Below, piece by piece: positions 1 to 7,824 of a stretch of DNA of 64,000 bases. The position numbers were made by a program, and so were the translations under genes. The stretch lies in the NCBI RefSeq assembly GCF_010728925.1, contig NZ_AP022608.1:5901000-5964999 (forward strand), given 5' to 3'. Source of the DNA: Mycolicibacterium gadium. GTDB taxonomy: Bacteria > Actinomycetota > Actinomycetes > Mycobacteriales > Mycobacteriaceae. The notes beneath the pieces were generated by a model. It had not been told where the DNA came from and did no database searches. It was given only the letters and a program-made list of their open reading frames with translations. Positions within the stretch are counted from its first letter, which is position 1; every line of letters begins with the position of its first letter.

Positions 1-1
1 C

Positions 2-1183
2 GAGTTGGCCAAGGCGGCAGGCGCGAAGATCGTGTTCTCCTCGGTCGCCGAAACCGAGTTCGAGTCAATGGGGGTCGCCGACGGTGAACGCTATTCGCTC
101 GGTGACGTCACACTGGAGTTCCGGCACACCCCTGGCCACACGCCGGAGTCGTTGTCGATCGTGGTCTACGAGCACGCCGACGACCAGATCCCGTACGGCG
201 TCCTCACCGGCGACGCCCTCTTCATCGGCGACGTCGGCCGACCGGACCTGCTGGCCTCGATCGGCTTCACCCGCGAGGAACTGGCGGACAAGCTCTACGA
301 CTCGCTGCACAACAAGTTGATGACGCTGCCTGACGCCACCCGGGTGTATCCCGCACACGGCGCGGGCTCGGCGTGCGGCAAGAATCTCTCGACCGACCTG
401 TGGTCGACGATGGGCGATCAGAAGGCGACGAATTACGCTCTGCGGGCTCCCGACAAGGCAACCTTCATGAACCTCGTCACCGAGGGTCAGCCGCCCGCGC
501 CGGGCTACTTCGTCTATGACGCGATCCTCAACCGCAAGGACCGCGAACTGCTCGATGAAACCAAGATGCCGGCGGCGATGACATATGAGCAGGTCCGCAA
601 CGCGATCGACGACGGCGCCGTCCTGGTTGACGGGCGGACCCCCGAAGAGTTCGCCCTAGGCCACTTACGTGGCGCGATCAACATCGGACTCGAAGGCCGT
701 TACGCGGAATTCGCCGGATCGGTTCTGCCGTCCGATGTCGACATCGTTCTGTTCACCGAACCAGGCCAGGAGCTCGAAGGCAAGAACCGGCTCGCCCGGA
801 TCGGGTTCGACCGGGTAATCGGCTACCTGGCCGACCCGTTCGAGGTGATGTTCTCCCACCAGGACGACGTCCAGGTGGCCTCTCGGCTGACCGCGAAGGC
901 GTTCGACGAGCGGGCATCCGAGCTCACCGATCTGCAGATCGTCGACGTCCGCAACCCGGGCGAGGTCGAGGCAGGCGCGATCCCGAGCGCGATCCCGATC
1001 CCGGTGGGCCAGTTGCCTGCTCGGCTGGGCGAGCTCGACGCCACCAAGCCGACCGTCGTGTATTGCGCAGGCGGCTACCGGTCCTCGGTCGCGGCGAGCC
1101 TGCTGCGGCACAACGGCTTCACTGACGTCAGCGACATCCTGGGCGGGTTCGGCGCCTGGGACGAATCCCACCAGAACGCCTGA
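2..1183 (+). CDS. Persulfide dioxygenase-rhodanese fusion (5' partial)
   Basis: Metallo-beta-lactamase-fold protein with two C-terminal rhodanese domains, expected to oxidise glutathione- or other low-molecular persulfide to sulfite and pass sulfane sulfur on. The gene is open to the left edge, so the N-terminus with the HxHxDH motif is missing; 393 codons remain. Visible are the metal-ligand region HTPGHT near residue 42, the TGDALF/GRPD loop (metal Asp) and YPAHGAGS. The first rhodanese domain has no active-site Cys; the second ends with YCAGGYRSS, an intact Cys loop. It leads a plus-strand sulfur cluster, 21 bases before the quinone oxidoreductase. The family assignment is strong; substrate is inferred from the neighbours. 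Confidence 0.9.
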   Translation, partial: ELAKAAGAKIVFSSVAETEFESMGVADGERYSLGDVTLEFRHTPGHTPESLSIVVYEHADDQIPYGVLTGDALFIGDVGRPDLLASIGFTREELADKLYDSLHNKLMTLPDATRVYPAHGAGSACGKNLSTDLWSTMGDQKATNYALRAPDKATFMNLVTEGQPPAPGYFVYDAILNRKDRELLDETKMPAAMTYEQVRNAIDDGAVLVDGRTPEEFALGHLRGAINIGLEGRYAEFAGSVLPSDVDIVLFTEPGQELEGKNRLARIGFDRVIGYLADPFEVMFSHQDDVQVASRLTAKAFDERASELTDLQIVDVRNPGEVEAGAIPSAIPIPVGQLPARLGELDATKPTVVYCAGGYRSSVAASLLRHNGFTDVSDILGGFGAWDESHQNA

Positions 1184-1204
1184 GCAACCAAGGAGACGAG
1201 CATC

Positions 1205-2407
1205 ATGAACACCACCGCCAAGCACCAGATCCTGATCGTCGGCGGCGGGACAGCGGGCATCACCGTCGCGGCCCGCTTGTTGCGCAAGGGTTACCGCGAC
1301 GTCGCGGTGATCGAGCCGTCGAGCACGCACTACTACCAGCCGCTGTGGACCCTGGTGGGCGGCGGGCAGGCGAAGGCCTCGACCACCGAGCGTGCCGAAT
1401 CCTCGGTCATGCCGAAGGGCGCGACATGGATCAAGAAGGCCACCAACGCCTTTGATCCAGAGAACAACACGGTCACGTGTGCGGACGGAGCCACCTACGG
1501 CTACGACGTGCTCGTGGTCTGTCCCGGCATTCAGCTCGACTGGAAGGCCACCGAAGGACTGGACGAGGCCCTGGGCCGCGACGGCGTGTCGTCGAACTAC
1601 AGGTTCGACCTCGCGCCGCGCACCTGGGACTTCATCCGCACCCTGAGGTCGGGCACCGCAGTTTTCACGGTTCCCTCCGGGGCGATCAAGTGCGCGGGCG
1701 CCCCGCAGAAGATCGCGTACCTGGCTGCTGACTACTGGCGAAAACAAGGCGTGCTCAAGGACATCGACGTCCACCTGGTCATGCCGGGACCGCGGCCCTT
1801 CGGCATCCCCGCGATCGCCGACAGCCTCGATGCGGTCATCGCCGACTACGGGATCCATCTGCACAGCAGCTCCGAGCTGACCTCCGTCGACGCATCTTCG
1901 CACAAGGTCGGCATCACCAGCGTCGGCTCCGGCGGCACCGACACGATGCTGCCCTACGACGTGTTGCACGCCGTCCCGCGGCAGTCAGCGCCGGACTGGA
2001 TCAAAACCAGCCCGCTGTCGACGGGGGACGCGGCCGGCTACGTGGAGATCGACAAGCACACCATGCAGCACGCGCGCTACGCCAACGTGTTCAGCCTCGG
2101 TGACGCAGGCTCGTCGCCGAACTCGAAGACGGGCGCCGCAATTCGTAAGCAGGCACCAGTCGTCGTCGACAACGTCGATTCGTTCCTGAAGAACCAGCCG
2201 CTGCGGGCGTCGTACGACGGTTACTCGTCGTGCCCGATCGTCACCTCGTCGCACGCGATGCTGCTCGCCGAGTTCGACTACGACCTGAACCTCGAACCCT
2301 CGTTCCCGGTGCTCGACCCGACGAAGCCGCACCGGGCGTACTGGTACCTCAAGAAGTACGGGCTCCCGTACATGTACTGGAACCTGATGCTCAAGGGACT
2401 TGCCTAG
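1205..2407 (+). CDS. sqr: Sulfide:quinone oxidoreductase, type II (SQOR/HMT2-like)
   Basis: FAD flavoprotein (400 aa) that oxidises H2S at the membrane and reduces quinone, producing persulfide for the flanking dioxygenases. The N-terminus has the dinucleotide-binding loop GGGTAG (residues 13-18). Two cysteines lie in contexts I recall from the human enzyme's redox pair: C163 in IKCAGAPQK and C343 in SSCPIVT. The C-terminal YWYLKKYGLPYMYWN stretch is the amphipathic membrane-docking tail typical of the family. The ATG is preceded by AAGGAG at 1190-1195. Followed after 48 bases by thioredoxin. Type II rather than bacterial type I is suggested by the cysteine contexts. Confidence 0.92.
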   Translation: MNTTAKHQILIVGGGTAGITVAARLLRKGYRDVAVIEPSSTHYYQPLWTLVGGGQAKASTTERAESSVMPKGATWIKKATNAFDPENNTVTCADGATYGYDVLVVCPGIQLDWKATEGLDEALGRDGVSSNYRFDLAPRTWDFIRTLRSGTAVFTVPSGAIKCAGAPQKIAYLAADYWRKQGVLKDIDVHLVMPGPRPFGIPAIADSLDAVIADYGIHLHSSSELTSVDASSHKVGITSVGSGGTDTMLPYDVLHAVPRQSAPDWIKTSPLSTGDAAGYVEIDKHTMQHARYANVFSLGDAGSSPNSKTGAAIRKQAPVVVDNVDSFLKNQPLRASYDGYSSCPIVTSSHAMLLAEFDYDLNLEPSFPVLDPTKPHRAYWYLKKYGLPYMYWNLMLKGLA

Positions 2408-2455
2408 CAAATTCGACTGTGCCGCCACCAAAGACCAATAGGAAGGAACACTGCA

Positions 2456-2818
2456 ATGACAATCAAGAACCTATCCGGAGCCGACTTCGAATCCACGATC
2501 ACCGACAACCCGATCGTGTTGGTCGACTTCTGGGCATCGTGGTGCGGACCGTGCCGATCCTTCGCCCCGGTCTTCGACCGCTCGGCGCAGTCGCATCCCG
2601 ACGTCGTGCACGCCAAGGTCGACACCGAAGCGGAGGGGCACCTGGCCGCGGCGTTGGAGATCCAGTCGATCCCGACCGTCATGGCCTTCCGTGACGGCGT
2701 GCTCGTCTACCGCCAGCCGGGCGCCCTGCCCGCGGCCGCGCTCGAGGACCTGATCACCCGGGTCAAGGCGCTCGACATGGCCGAGGTCCGCGCCAAGATC
2801 GCCGCGGCGAAGCCCTGA
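2456..2818 (+). CDS. Thioredoxin-family protein
   Basis: A 120-residue thioredoxin fold with the classical active site WCGPC (C30 and C33) and the cis-proline region SIPTVMAF. The C-terminal tail (about residues 103-120) is longer than in canonical Trx and Ala/Lys-rich. No signal peptide, so cytosolic. AGGAAGGA lies upstream of the ATG. Placed between SQR and the peroxiredoxin, it probably reduces persulfides or recycles the peroxiredoxin; that role is inference, the fold is certain. Confidence 0.93.
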   Translation: MTIKNLSGADFESTITDNPIVLVDFWASWCGPCRSFAPVFDRSAQSHPDVVHAKVDTEAEGHLAAALEIQSIPTVMAFRDGVLVYRQPGALPAAALEDLITRVKALDMAEVRAKIAAAKP

Positions 2819-2844
2819 TCGCATTTACAAGGAGGGACGAAGAA

Positions 2845-3024
2845 ATGTGCTACCCCGAGAAGTGCCCCCGCTGCGGAAAGACGGGCTGGGCCGGCTGCGG
2901 TCAACACGTCGACGAGGTGATGCGCTCGGTGCCCCCGGCCCAACGATGCACCTGCGACGGCGATTCCGCGTTCAAGCCCGGATCTACCATCACCGACTCG
3001 CCATTTCGCCGCCGACCAAGATAG
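2845..3024 (+). CDS. Small Cys-rich protein (59 aa), zinc-ribbon-like
   Basis: A short gene with a strong AAGGAGGG site ending nine bases before its ATG. Six cysteines: C2, C7, C10, C18, C35 and C37, with motifs CPRCGK, WAGCGQH and RCTCDG plus H21, a pattern suited to Zn or another soft metal. I recall small actinobacterial proteins of the form MCYxxxCxxCGKxxWAGCGxH but no function. It sits 26 bases after thioredoxin and 10 bases before the peroxiredoxin, in the same orientation, so it is co-transcribed with thiol-redox genes. The last nine or so residues are Arg/Pro-rich and may not be structured. Confidence 0.75.
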   Translation: MCYPEKCPRCGKTGWAGCGQHVDEVMRSVPPAQRCTCDGDSAFKPGSTITDSPFRRRPR

Positions 3025-3034
3025 AGGAACCCAC

Positions 3035-3760
3035 GTGACCACCATCGAAACCCCCGCTGCCGTGACCACCATGCCGCGCATCGGTGATCCGGCCCCGGCC
3101 TTCACCGCCCATACCACCCAGGGCGAAATCAACTTCCCCGCCGACTACGCCGGCAAGTGGGTCATCTTGTTCTCCCACCCAGCCGACTTCACCCCGGTCT
3201 GCACCAGCGAGTTCATGACGTTCGCCACCATGCAGGAGCAGTTCGCCGCCTACCACACCGAACTCGTCGGCCTGTCCGTCGACGGGTTGTACAGCCACAT
3301 CGCCTGGCTGCGGACCATCAAGGACAAGATCTCCTACCGCGACATGAAGGACGTCGAGGTCACCTTCCCGCTGATCGAGGACGTCTCGATGGAGGTCGCG
3401 CGCAAGTACGGGATGATCATGCCGGGCGAGGATTCGACCAAGGCCGTGCGCGCGGTGTTCGTCATCGACCCCACTGGCACTGTCCGCGCCGTCATCTACT
3501 ACCCACTGAGCCTGGGCCGCAACTTCGACGAGTTGTTGCGCGTCATCCAGGCGCTGCAGACAGCCGACCACTTCTCGGTCGCGACACCGGCCGACTGGCG
3601 CCCGGGCGACCGGGTCATCGTGCCGCCCGCCGGCTCTTGCGGAACTGCCCAAGAGCGCATGGACGGGCACGTGGACGGCGTTGAGTGTGAGGATTGGTTC
3701 TTCTGCACCAAGGAGATCTCCGCGCAGGAGGTCGAGTCCGCCATCCGGGGTAACCAATAG
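3035..3760 (+). CDS. 1-Cys-type peroxiredoxin (AhpC/TSA family)
   Basis: A 241-residue peroxiredoxin that reduces peroxides through C56 in the signature PADFTPVCTSEF. The long C-terminal domain (residues about 160-241, with TADHFSVATPADWRPGD) is that of Prx6/archaeal Prx proteins. Extra cysteines near the C-terminus (GSCGT, VECEDWFFCTKE) are typical of the archaeal-like subgroup and could form a resolving pair. GTG start at 3035 with GAGG upstream. Within the sulfur operon it would remove peroxide formed during persulfide oxidation, or handle persulfides itself. Confidence 0.92.
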   Translation: MTTIETPAAVTTMPRIGDPAPAFTAHTTQGEINFPADYAGKWVILFSHPADFTPVCTSEFMTFATMQEQFAAYHTELVGLSVDGLYSHIAWLRTIKDKISYRDMKDVEVTFPLIEDVSMEVARKYGMIMPGEDSTKAVRAVFVIDPTGTVRAVIYYPLSLGRNFDELLRVIQALQTADHFSVATPADWRPGDRVIVPPAGSCGTAQERMDGHVDGVECEDWFFCTKEISAQEVESAIRGNQ

Positions 3761-3777
3761 GCAGGCTGGACATCAAA

Positions 3778-3791
3778 TACCCCCATGGGTA
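3778..3791. promoter_or_regulatory. CstR/CsoR-type operator candidate
   Basis: TACCC-CCAT-GGGTA is a perfect 5+5 inverted repeat with a 4-base spacer, preceded by A and followed by A. It matches the ATACCC(N4)GGGTAT form I recall for persulfide-sensing CstR and some CsoR-family repressors. It lies in the only sizeable gap of the sulfur cluster, 32 bases before the DUF302 start. No CsoR-family gene is in the window; one may lie left of position 1. Confidence 0.55.
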
Positions 3792-3823
3792 ACCTGGGTC
3801 CAGGATGTGAAAGGAGGCAGAAA

Positions 3824-4237
3824 ATGACGCTGGCCATATCGACCACGCTGCGGGCATCGTTCGAGGACGCGGTGGAGATGACCCGAAAGGCGCTTTCTGA
3901 TCAGGGGTTTGGAGTTCTCACCGAGATAGACGTCAAGGCCACGTTGAAAGAAAAGCTGGGCGAAGACATGGAGAACTATCTGATTCTCGGGGCGTGCAAC
4001 CCGCCACTGGCACACCGTGCGGTCAACGTCGATCGAAAGATCGGCTTGTTGTTGCCGTGCAACGTCGTGGTTCGCTCGGACCCCGCCGACGACGGCACCG
4101 TAATCGTCGACGCGATGGACCCCCAGATCATGGTTCAGGTAGCCGACGAGCCAGGCCTGCGAGAGGTCGCGGACGACGCCGCCGAAAAGCTGCATGCCGC
4201 GATCGACGCGCTGTCGCAAACCGCGCCCGCGAAATAA
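3824..4237 (+). CDS. DUF302 domain protein
   Basis: A 137-residue cytosolic DUF302 protein of unknown biochemical role. The conserved core is visible: GFGVLTEIDVKATL near the start, LGACNPPLA with C58 and LLLPCNV with C79. DUF302 proteins commonly sit beside sulfur-oxidation and thiosulfate genes. The ATG at 3824 was chosen because AAAGGAGG precedes it; an in-frame ATG at 3785 lies inside the operator palindrome and lacks a ribosome site. The gene starts a second transcriptional unit, probably controlled by that palindrome, with the exporter and second dioxygenase behind it. Confidence 0.85.
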   Translation: MTLAISTTLRASFEDAVEMTRKALSDQGFGVLTEIDVKATLKEKLGEDMENYLILGACNPPLAHRAVNVDRKIGLLLPCNVVVRSDPADDGTVIVDAMDPQIMVQVADEPGLREVADDAAEKLHAAIDALSQTAPAK

Positions 4238-4273
4238 TCGGGGCCCCGCGATGTGCGGGCGAAGGTCGACAAA

Positions 4274-5047
4274 GTGAGCATCGGGATCGCCCTCGCGCTC
4301 GGCGCCGTGATCGGTGTGTTGTTGGGCCTGCTCGGCGGTGGCGGATCCATCCTTGCGGTACCGGCATTGGTGTACGTACTGGGACTTGGTGTCGAACAGG
4401 CGATTCCGATGTCGCTGATCGTGATCGGCATCGCCTCCGCGGTCGGCGCGCTACCGAAGCTGCGAGCGCACCAGGTGCAATGGCGACTGGCAGGAATCTT
4501 CGCGGCTGCCGGTATCCCGGCCACGTTCATCGGAACCGCGATCGGCAAGCACCTGCCGCAGTCGGTCCTCCTGATCGGCTTCGCGTCGGTGATGGTCGTG
4601 GCCGGAATCCGTATGTTGCAGGAAGCGGGAGACACCGGAACAGCCTGCAGCGTAGGTGAATCCGGAATCAACTGGCGTCGTTGCGCCCCGCGGTCGATAC
4701 CCGCCGGATTCGCCGTTGGCCTGTTGACGGGGCTGTTCGGTGTCGGGGGCGGCTTCCTGATCATCCCGGCGTTGGTGCTGATGCTCGGCGTGGAGATGCC
4801 GATCGCCGTCGGCACCTCACTCCTCATCATCGTCGCCAATTCCGCTGCCGGTGTGGTTTCGCATCTGGGCGGGGGCGGCATCGACTGGCCGATCACCGCC
4901 GCGTTCGTCGGCACCGCGATCGTCGGCTCGCTCGTCGCCGGTCACTACGGCACCAAGCTCGAAACAACCAGACTCCAGCGCTGGTTCGCCTACCTCGTTT
5001 TCGCTGTCGCGGCCTACGTGCTGCTGGACACCATCGTTCTTCGCTGA
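4274..5047 (+). CDS. TauE/SafE-family sulfite/sulfonate exporter
   Basis: Integral membrane protein of 257 residues in two repeated halves of about four helices, each opening with a Gly-rich turn (LGLLGGGGSILAVP and LTGLFGVGGGFLIIP), the TauE/SafE hallmark. A short Cys-containing loop separates the halves. In this cluster it probably exports sulfite made by the persulfide dioxygenases. GTG at 4274 is preceded by GAAGG; a GTG at 4253 is possible but has no ribosome site. Stop to next ATG is 20 bases. Confidence 0.9.
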   Translation: MSIGIALALGAVIGVLLGLLGGGGSILAVPALVYVLGLGVEQAIPMSLIVIGIASAVGALPKLRAHQVQWRLAGIFAAAGIPATFIGTAIGKHLPQSVLLIGFASVMVVAGIRMLQEAGDTGTACSVGESGINWRRCAPRSIPAGFAVGLLTGLFGVGGGFLIIPALVLMLGVEMPIAVGTSLLIIVANSAAGVVSHLGGGGIDWPITAAFVGTAIVGSLVAGHYGTKLETTRLQRWFAYLVFAVAAYVLLDTIVLR

Positions 5048-5067
5048 GACCTCTGGAAGGAGAGCCC

Positions 5068-6414
5068 ATGAACATATCCATCATCGAAACCTCCGGTCTG
5101 GGCGACCGCAGCTATCTGGTCGACCACGGTGGCACCGCCGTCGTCATCGACCCCCAGCGGGACATCGACCGAGTACTGTCGCTTGCCCGGGACCGCGGGG
5201 TGACGATCACTCACGTGGTGGAGACCCATATCCACAATGACTACGTCACCGGCGGATTGGAGTTGGCGCACACTGTCGGGGCGGAGTACGTGGTCCCCGC
5301 CGGCGACGACGTGGCCTACGACCGGCGGGCGGTCCGCGACGGTGACGTCATCGACGCTGAGCCAATTCAGTTGCAGGTCATGCATACTCCGGGTCACACT
5401 CACCACCACGTCAGCTACGTGTTGCGCGACACCGCCGGGAACGTCCGTGGTGTGTTCACCGGCGGATCGATGCTGTATGGCACGACCGGTCGTACCGACC
5501 TGCTTGGCGCCGAACACACTGAAACGCTGACCCACGCGCAGTACCACTCGGTGCGGCGCCTCGCAGACGAGTTGCCAGCAGAAACAAAGGTGTTCCCGAC
5601 CCATGGCTTCGGCAGCTTCTGTTCCGCCACACCGGCGAGTGGTGACGACTCCACCATCGCCGACGAGTTGGTCACCAACCCGGCGTTGACCCAAGACGAG
5701 CAAACCTACGTCACCGATTTGCTCGCGGGTCTCGCCGACTACCCCGCCTACTACGCGCACATGGGCGTCATCAACAAGGCCGGACCGGCGCCCGTGGACC
5801 TGTCGTTGCCCGACCCGGTCGACCCTGACGAACTGCGTGGACGCATCGAGGCAGGAGAGTGGGTTGTCGACCTACGCCACCGCACGGCTTTCGCTGCCGG
5901 TCATCTCGCCGGCACCCGTGGCTTCGAGCTGTCGGACTCCTTCGTCGCCTACCTGGGCTGGCTGTACGAATGGGGCGAACCGCTTACTTTGATCGGTGAG
6001 AACGTCGACCAGATTGCCGAGGCCAGAAGGGAACTCGTTCGTATTGGTATCGACGAGCTCGACGGTGCAGCGGTCGGGGAGATCGGCAGCCTAAGCGCCG
6101 GGGCCGAGCTGCGCTCCTACCGCGTCGCGGCCTTCGACGACCTCGCCGAGATCCTCGAATCCGGGGACGTCACGATTCTCGACGTCCGTCAGCAACCGGA
6201 ATTCGAAAGCAGTCACATCCCGGGCGCGATGAACATCCCTCTGCACAAGCTCATCGAGCGGATGTCCGACCTGCCCGAAGGCGAGGTTTGGGTGCACTGC
6301 GCATCGGGCTACCGGTCCTCTATCGCGGCCTCCTTGATCGACCGGCCGGGGCGCACCGTCGTGCTCGTCGACGACGAGTACGAGAACGCCGAGAAGCTCG
6401 GACTCACCGCTTGA
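5068..6414 (+). CDS. Second persulfide dioxygenase-like MBL protein with two rhodanese domains
   Basis: A 448-residue protein: MBL domain (1-250), a degenerate rhodanese domain (about 255-340, no Cys) and a C-terminal rhodanese domain (350-448) with the active loop HCASGYRSS. The MBL metal motif reads H54-x-H56-N-D58-Y59, so the final His of HxHxDH is Tyr. HTPGHTHHHV and PTHGFGSFC carry the other ligands. ATG at 5068 has GGAAGGAGA upstream. It is a paralogue of the gene at the left edge. Whether it oxidises persulfide or is mainly a sulfurtransferase cannot be told from sequence. Confidence 0.88.
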   Translation: MNISIIETSGLGDRSYLVDHGGTAVVIDPQRDIDRVLSLARDRGVTITHVVETHIHNDYVTGGLELAHTVGAEYVVPAGDDVAYDRRAVRDGDVIDAEPIQLQVMHTPGHTHHHVSYVLRDTAGNVRGVFTGGSMLYGTTGRTDLLGAEHTETLTHAQYHSVRRLADELPAETKVFPTHGFGSFCSATPASGDDSTIADELVTNPALTQDEQTYVTDLLAGLADYPAYYAHMGVINKAGPAPVDLSLPDPVDPDELRGRIEAGEWVVDLRHRTAFAAGHLAGTRGFELSDSFVAYLGWLYEWGEPLTLIGENVDQIAEARRELVRIGIDELDGAAVGEIGSLSAGAELRSYRVAAFDDLAEILESGDVTILDVRQQPEFESSHIPGAMNIPLHKLIERMSDLPEGEVWVHCASGYRSSIAASLIDRPGRTVVLVDDEYENAEKLGLTA

Positions 6415-6427
6415 TACCAGGACGTAG

Positions 6428-7813
6428 TCAGGTGGTGTGGCCGTCTGCGACAGCCAGTGCGGCGTCGAGCATGCGCAACCCGTCTGCGACCTCGGCGTCA
6501 CCGACGTTGCACGGCGGCACCGCGTGAATTCGGTTGAAGTTCGCGAAGGGGAGTAGGCCGTTGGCCTTGCACGCCGCGAGCGTTTCGCCCATCGCGGGGC
6601 TCGACCCGCCGTACGGCGCCAGTGGTTCGCGCGTCTGCCGATTGGTGACGAGTTCGATCGCCCAGAACACACCGAGGCCGCGCACCTCGCCGACCGATGG
6701 GTGCCGGGCCGCCAATTCGCGCAGTCCAGGGCCGAGCACGTCGCTGCCGATGCGCGCGGCGTTGCCGACCATGCCCTCGTCCTCCATCGCGTTGATGGTC
6801 GCGACCGCGCAGGCCGTCGCCAGCGGATGACCTGAGTAGGTGAGGCCGCCCGGATATGGCCGGTCGGCGAACGTCTTGGCGATCGGCTCGTTGATCGCCA
6901 CGCCACCGAGCGGCACGTAACCCGAGGTGACTCCCTTCGCGAACGTGATGAGATCGGGCACAACGTCGAAATGCTGGATGGCGAACCACTTTCCGGTGCG
7001 TCCGAACCCGGCCATCACCTCATCTGCGATGAAGACGATGCCGTATCGGTCGCAGATCTCGCGGACCCCCTTCAGGTAGCCGGGTGGCGGCACCATGATG
7101 CCCGCGGTGCCCGGCACCGATTCCAGGATCAGGGCCGCGAACGACAGCGGGTTCTCCATCTGGATCAGCCGCTCGAGGTGTTCGAGTGCTCGTTGCGTCT
7201 CCTGCTCCTCGTTGTCCGCATGGAACGAGGATCGGTACAGGAAGGGGCCGTTGAAGTGCACGACGCCGCTGGTCCCGTAGTCATTGGGCCAGCGGCGTGG
7301 GTCGCCGGTCAAGTTCACCGCGGTATCGGTGCCGCCGTGGTACGACCGGTAGCGGGCCAGCACCTTGTACCGGCCGGTGTGCAGCCGGGCCATGCGAACG
7401 GCATGTTCGACGGCGTCGGCTCCGCCGTTGGTGAAGAAGACCCGGTTCAGATCGCCGGGCGTCCGTTCCGCGATGAGCCGTGCCGCCTCCGAGCGGGCGG
7501 AGTTGACGTGCGCGGGCGCGACGGTGCACAGCTTTGCGGCCTGTTCGGCAATGGCGGCAACGACTTTCGGGTGCTGGTGACCGATGTTGGTGTTGACCAT
7601 TTGTGACGAGAAGTCGAGCAGCTTGTTGCCGTCGCCGTCCCAGACGTAGGAGCCCTGTGCGGCGAGCACGGTCATCGGTTTCAGCGCGGCCTGCGCCGAC
7701 CACGAGTGGAAGACATGGGCGCGGTCGAGTTCGTGTGCGCGCACGCCCTCGGCGATCGCTGTGGCGAGATCCTGCCCGTTGGGTAGCTGTTCCGAACTGC
7801 TGGTGCCTGTCAT
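6428..7813 (-). CDS. Class III PLP aminotransferase (omega-amino acid type)
   Basis: A 461-residue fold-type I aminotransferase. The PLP lysine is K293 in ITFAKGVTSG; the VFFTNGGADAVEHA cofactor loop and FIADEVMAGFGRTG are intact. It closes the minus-strand iol operon, 11 bases after iolA, and converges with the sulfur cluster with 13 bases between. The family includes beta-alanine:pyruvate and taurine:pyruvate enzymes. Because IolA acts on malonic or methylmalonic semialdehyde, a transaminase giving malonic semialdehyde from beta-alanine (or the reverse) would fit; that is inference. Confidence 0.87.
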   Translation of the reverse strand: MTGTSSSEQLPNGQDLATAIAEGVRAHELDRAHVFHSWSAQAALKPMTVLAAQGSYVWDGDGNKLLDFSSQMVNTNIGHQHPKVVAAIAEQAAKLCTVAPAHVNSARSEAARLIAERTPGDLNRVFFTNGGADAVEHAVRMARLHTGRYKVLARYRSYHGGTDTAVNLTGDPRRWPNDYGTSGVVHFNGPFLYRSSFHADNEEQETQRALEHLERLIQMENPLSFAALILESVPGTAGIMVPPPGYLKGVREICDRYGIVFIADEVMAGFGRTGKWFAIQHFDVVPDLITFAKGVTSGYVPLGGVAINEPIAKTFADRPYPGGLTYSGHPLATACAVATINAMEDEGMVGNAARIGSDVLGPGLRELAARHPSVGEVRGLGVFWAIELVTNRQTREPLAPYGGSSPAMGETLAACKANGLLPFANFNRIHAVPPCNVGDAEVADGLRMLDAALAVADGHTT

Positions 7814-7824
7814 GGCAGCAAAGC

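Noticed and set aside
665..1969. 434-codon minus-strand frame over the sulfur genes
   Set aside because: Shadow of the dioxygenase and SQR genes; no motif, no ribosome site.
3785..3823. Upstream ATG for the DUF302 protein
   Set aside because: It lies within the operator palindrome and lacks a ribosome site, while ATG 3824 has a strong one.
4239..4248. Palindrome CGGGGCCCCG between DUF302 and the exporter
   Set aside because: Perfect but only 10 bases with no loop; expected by chance at this GC content.
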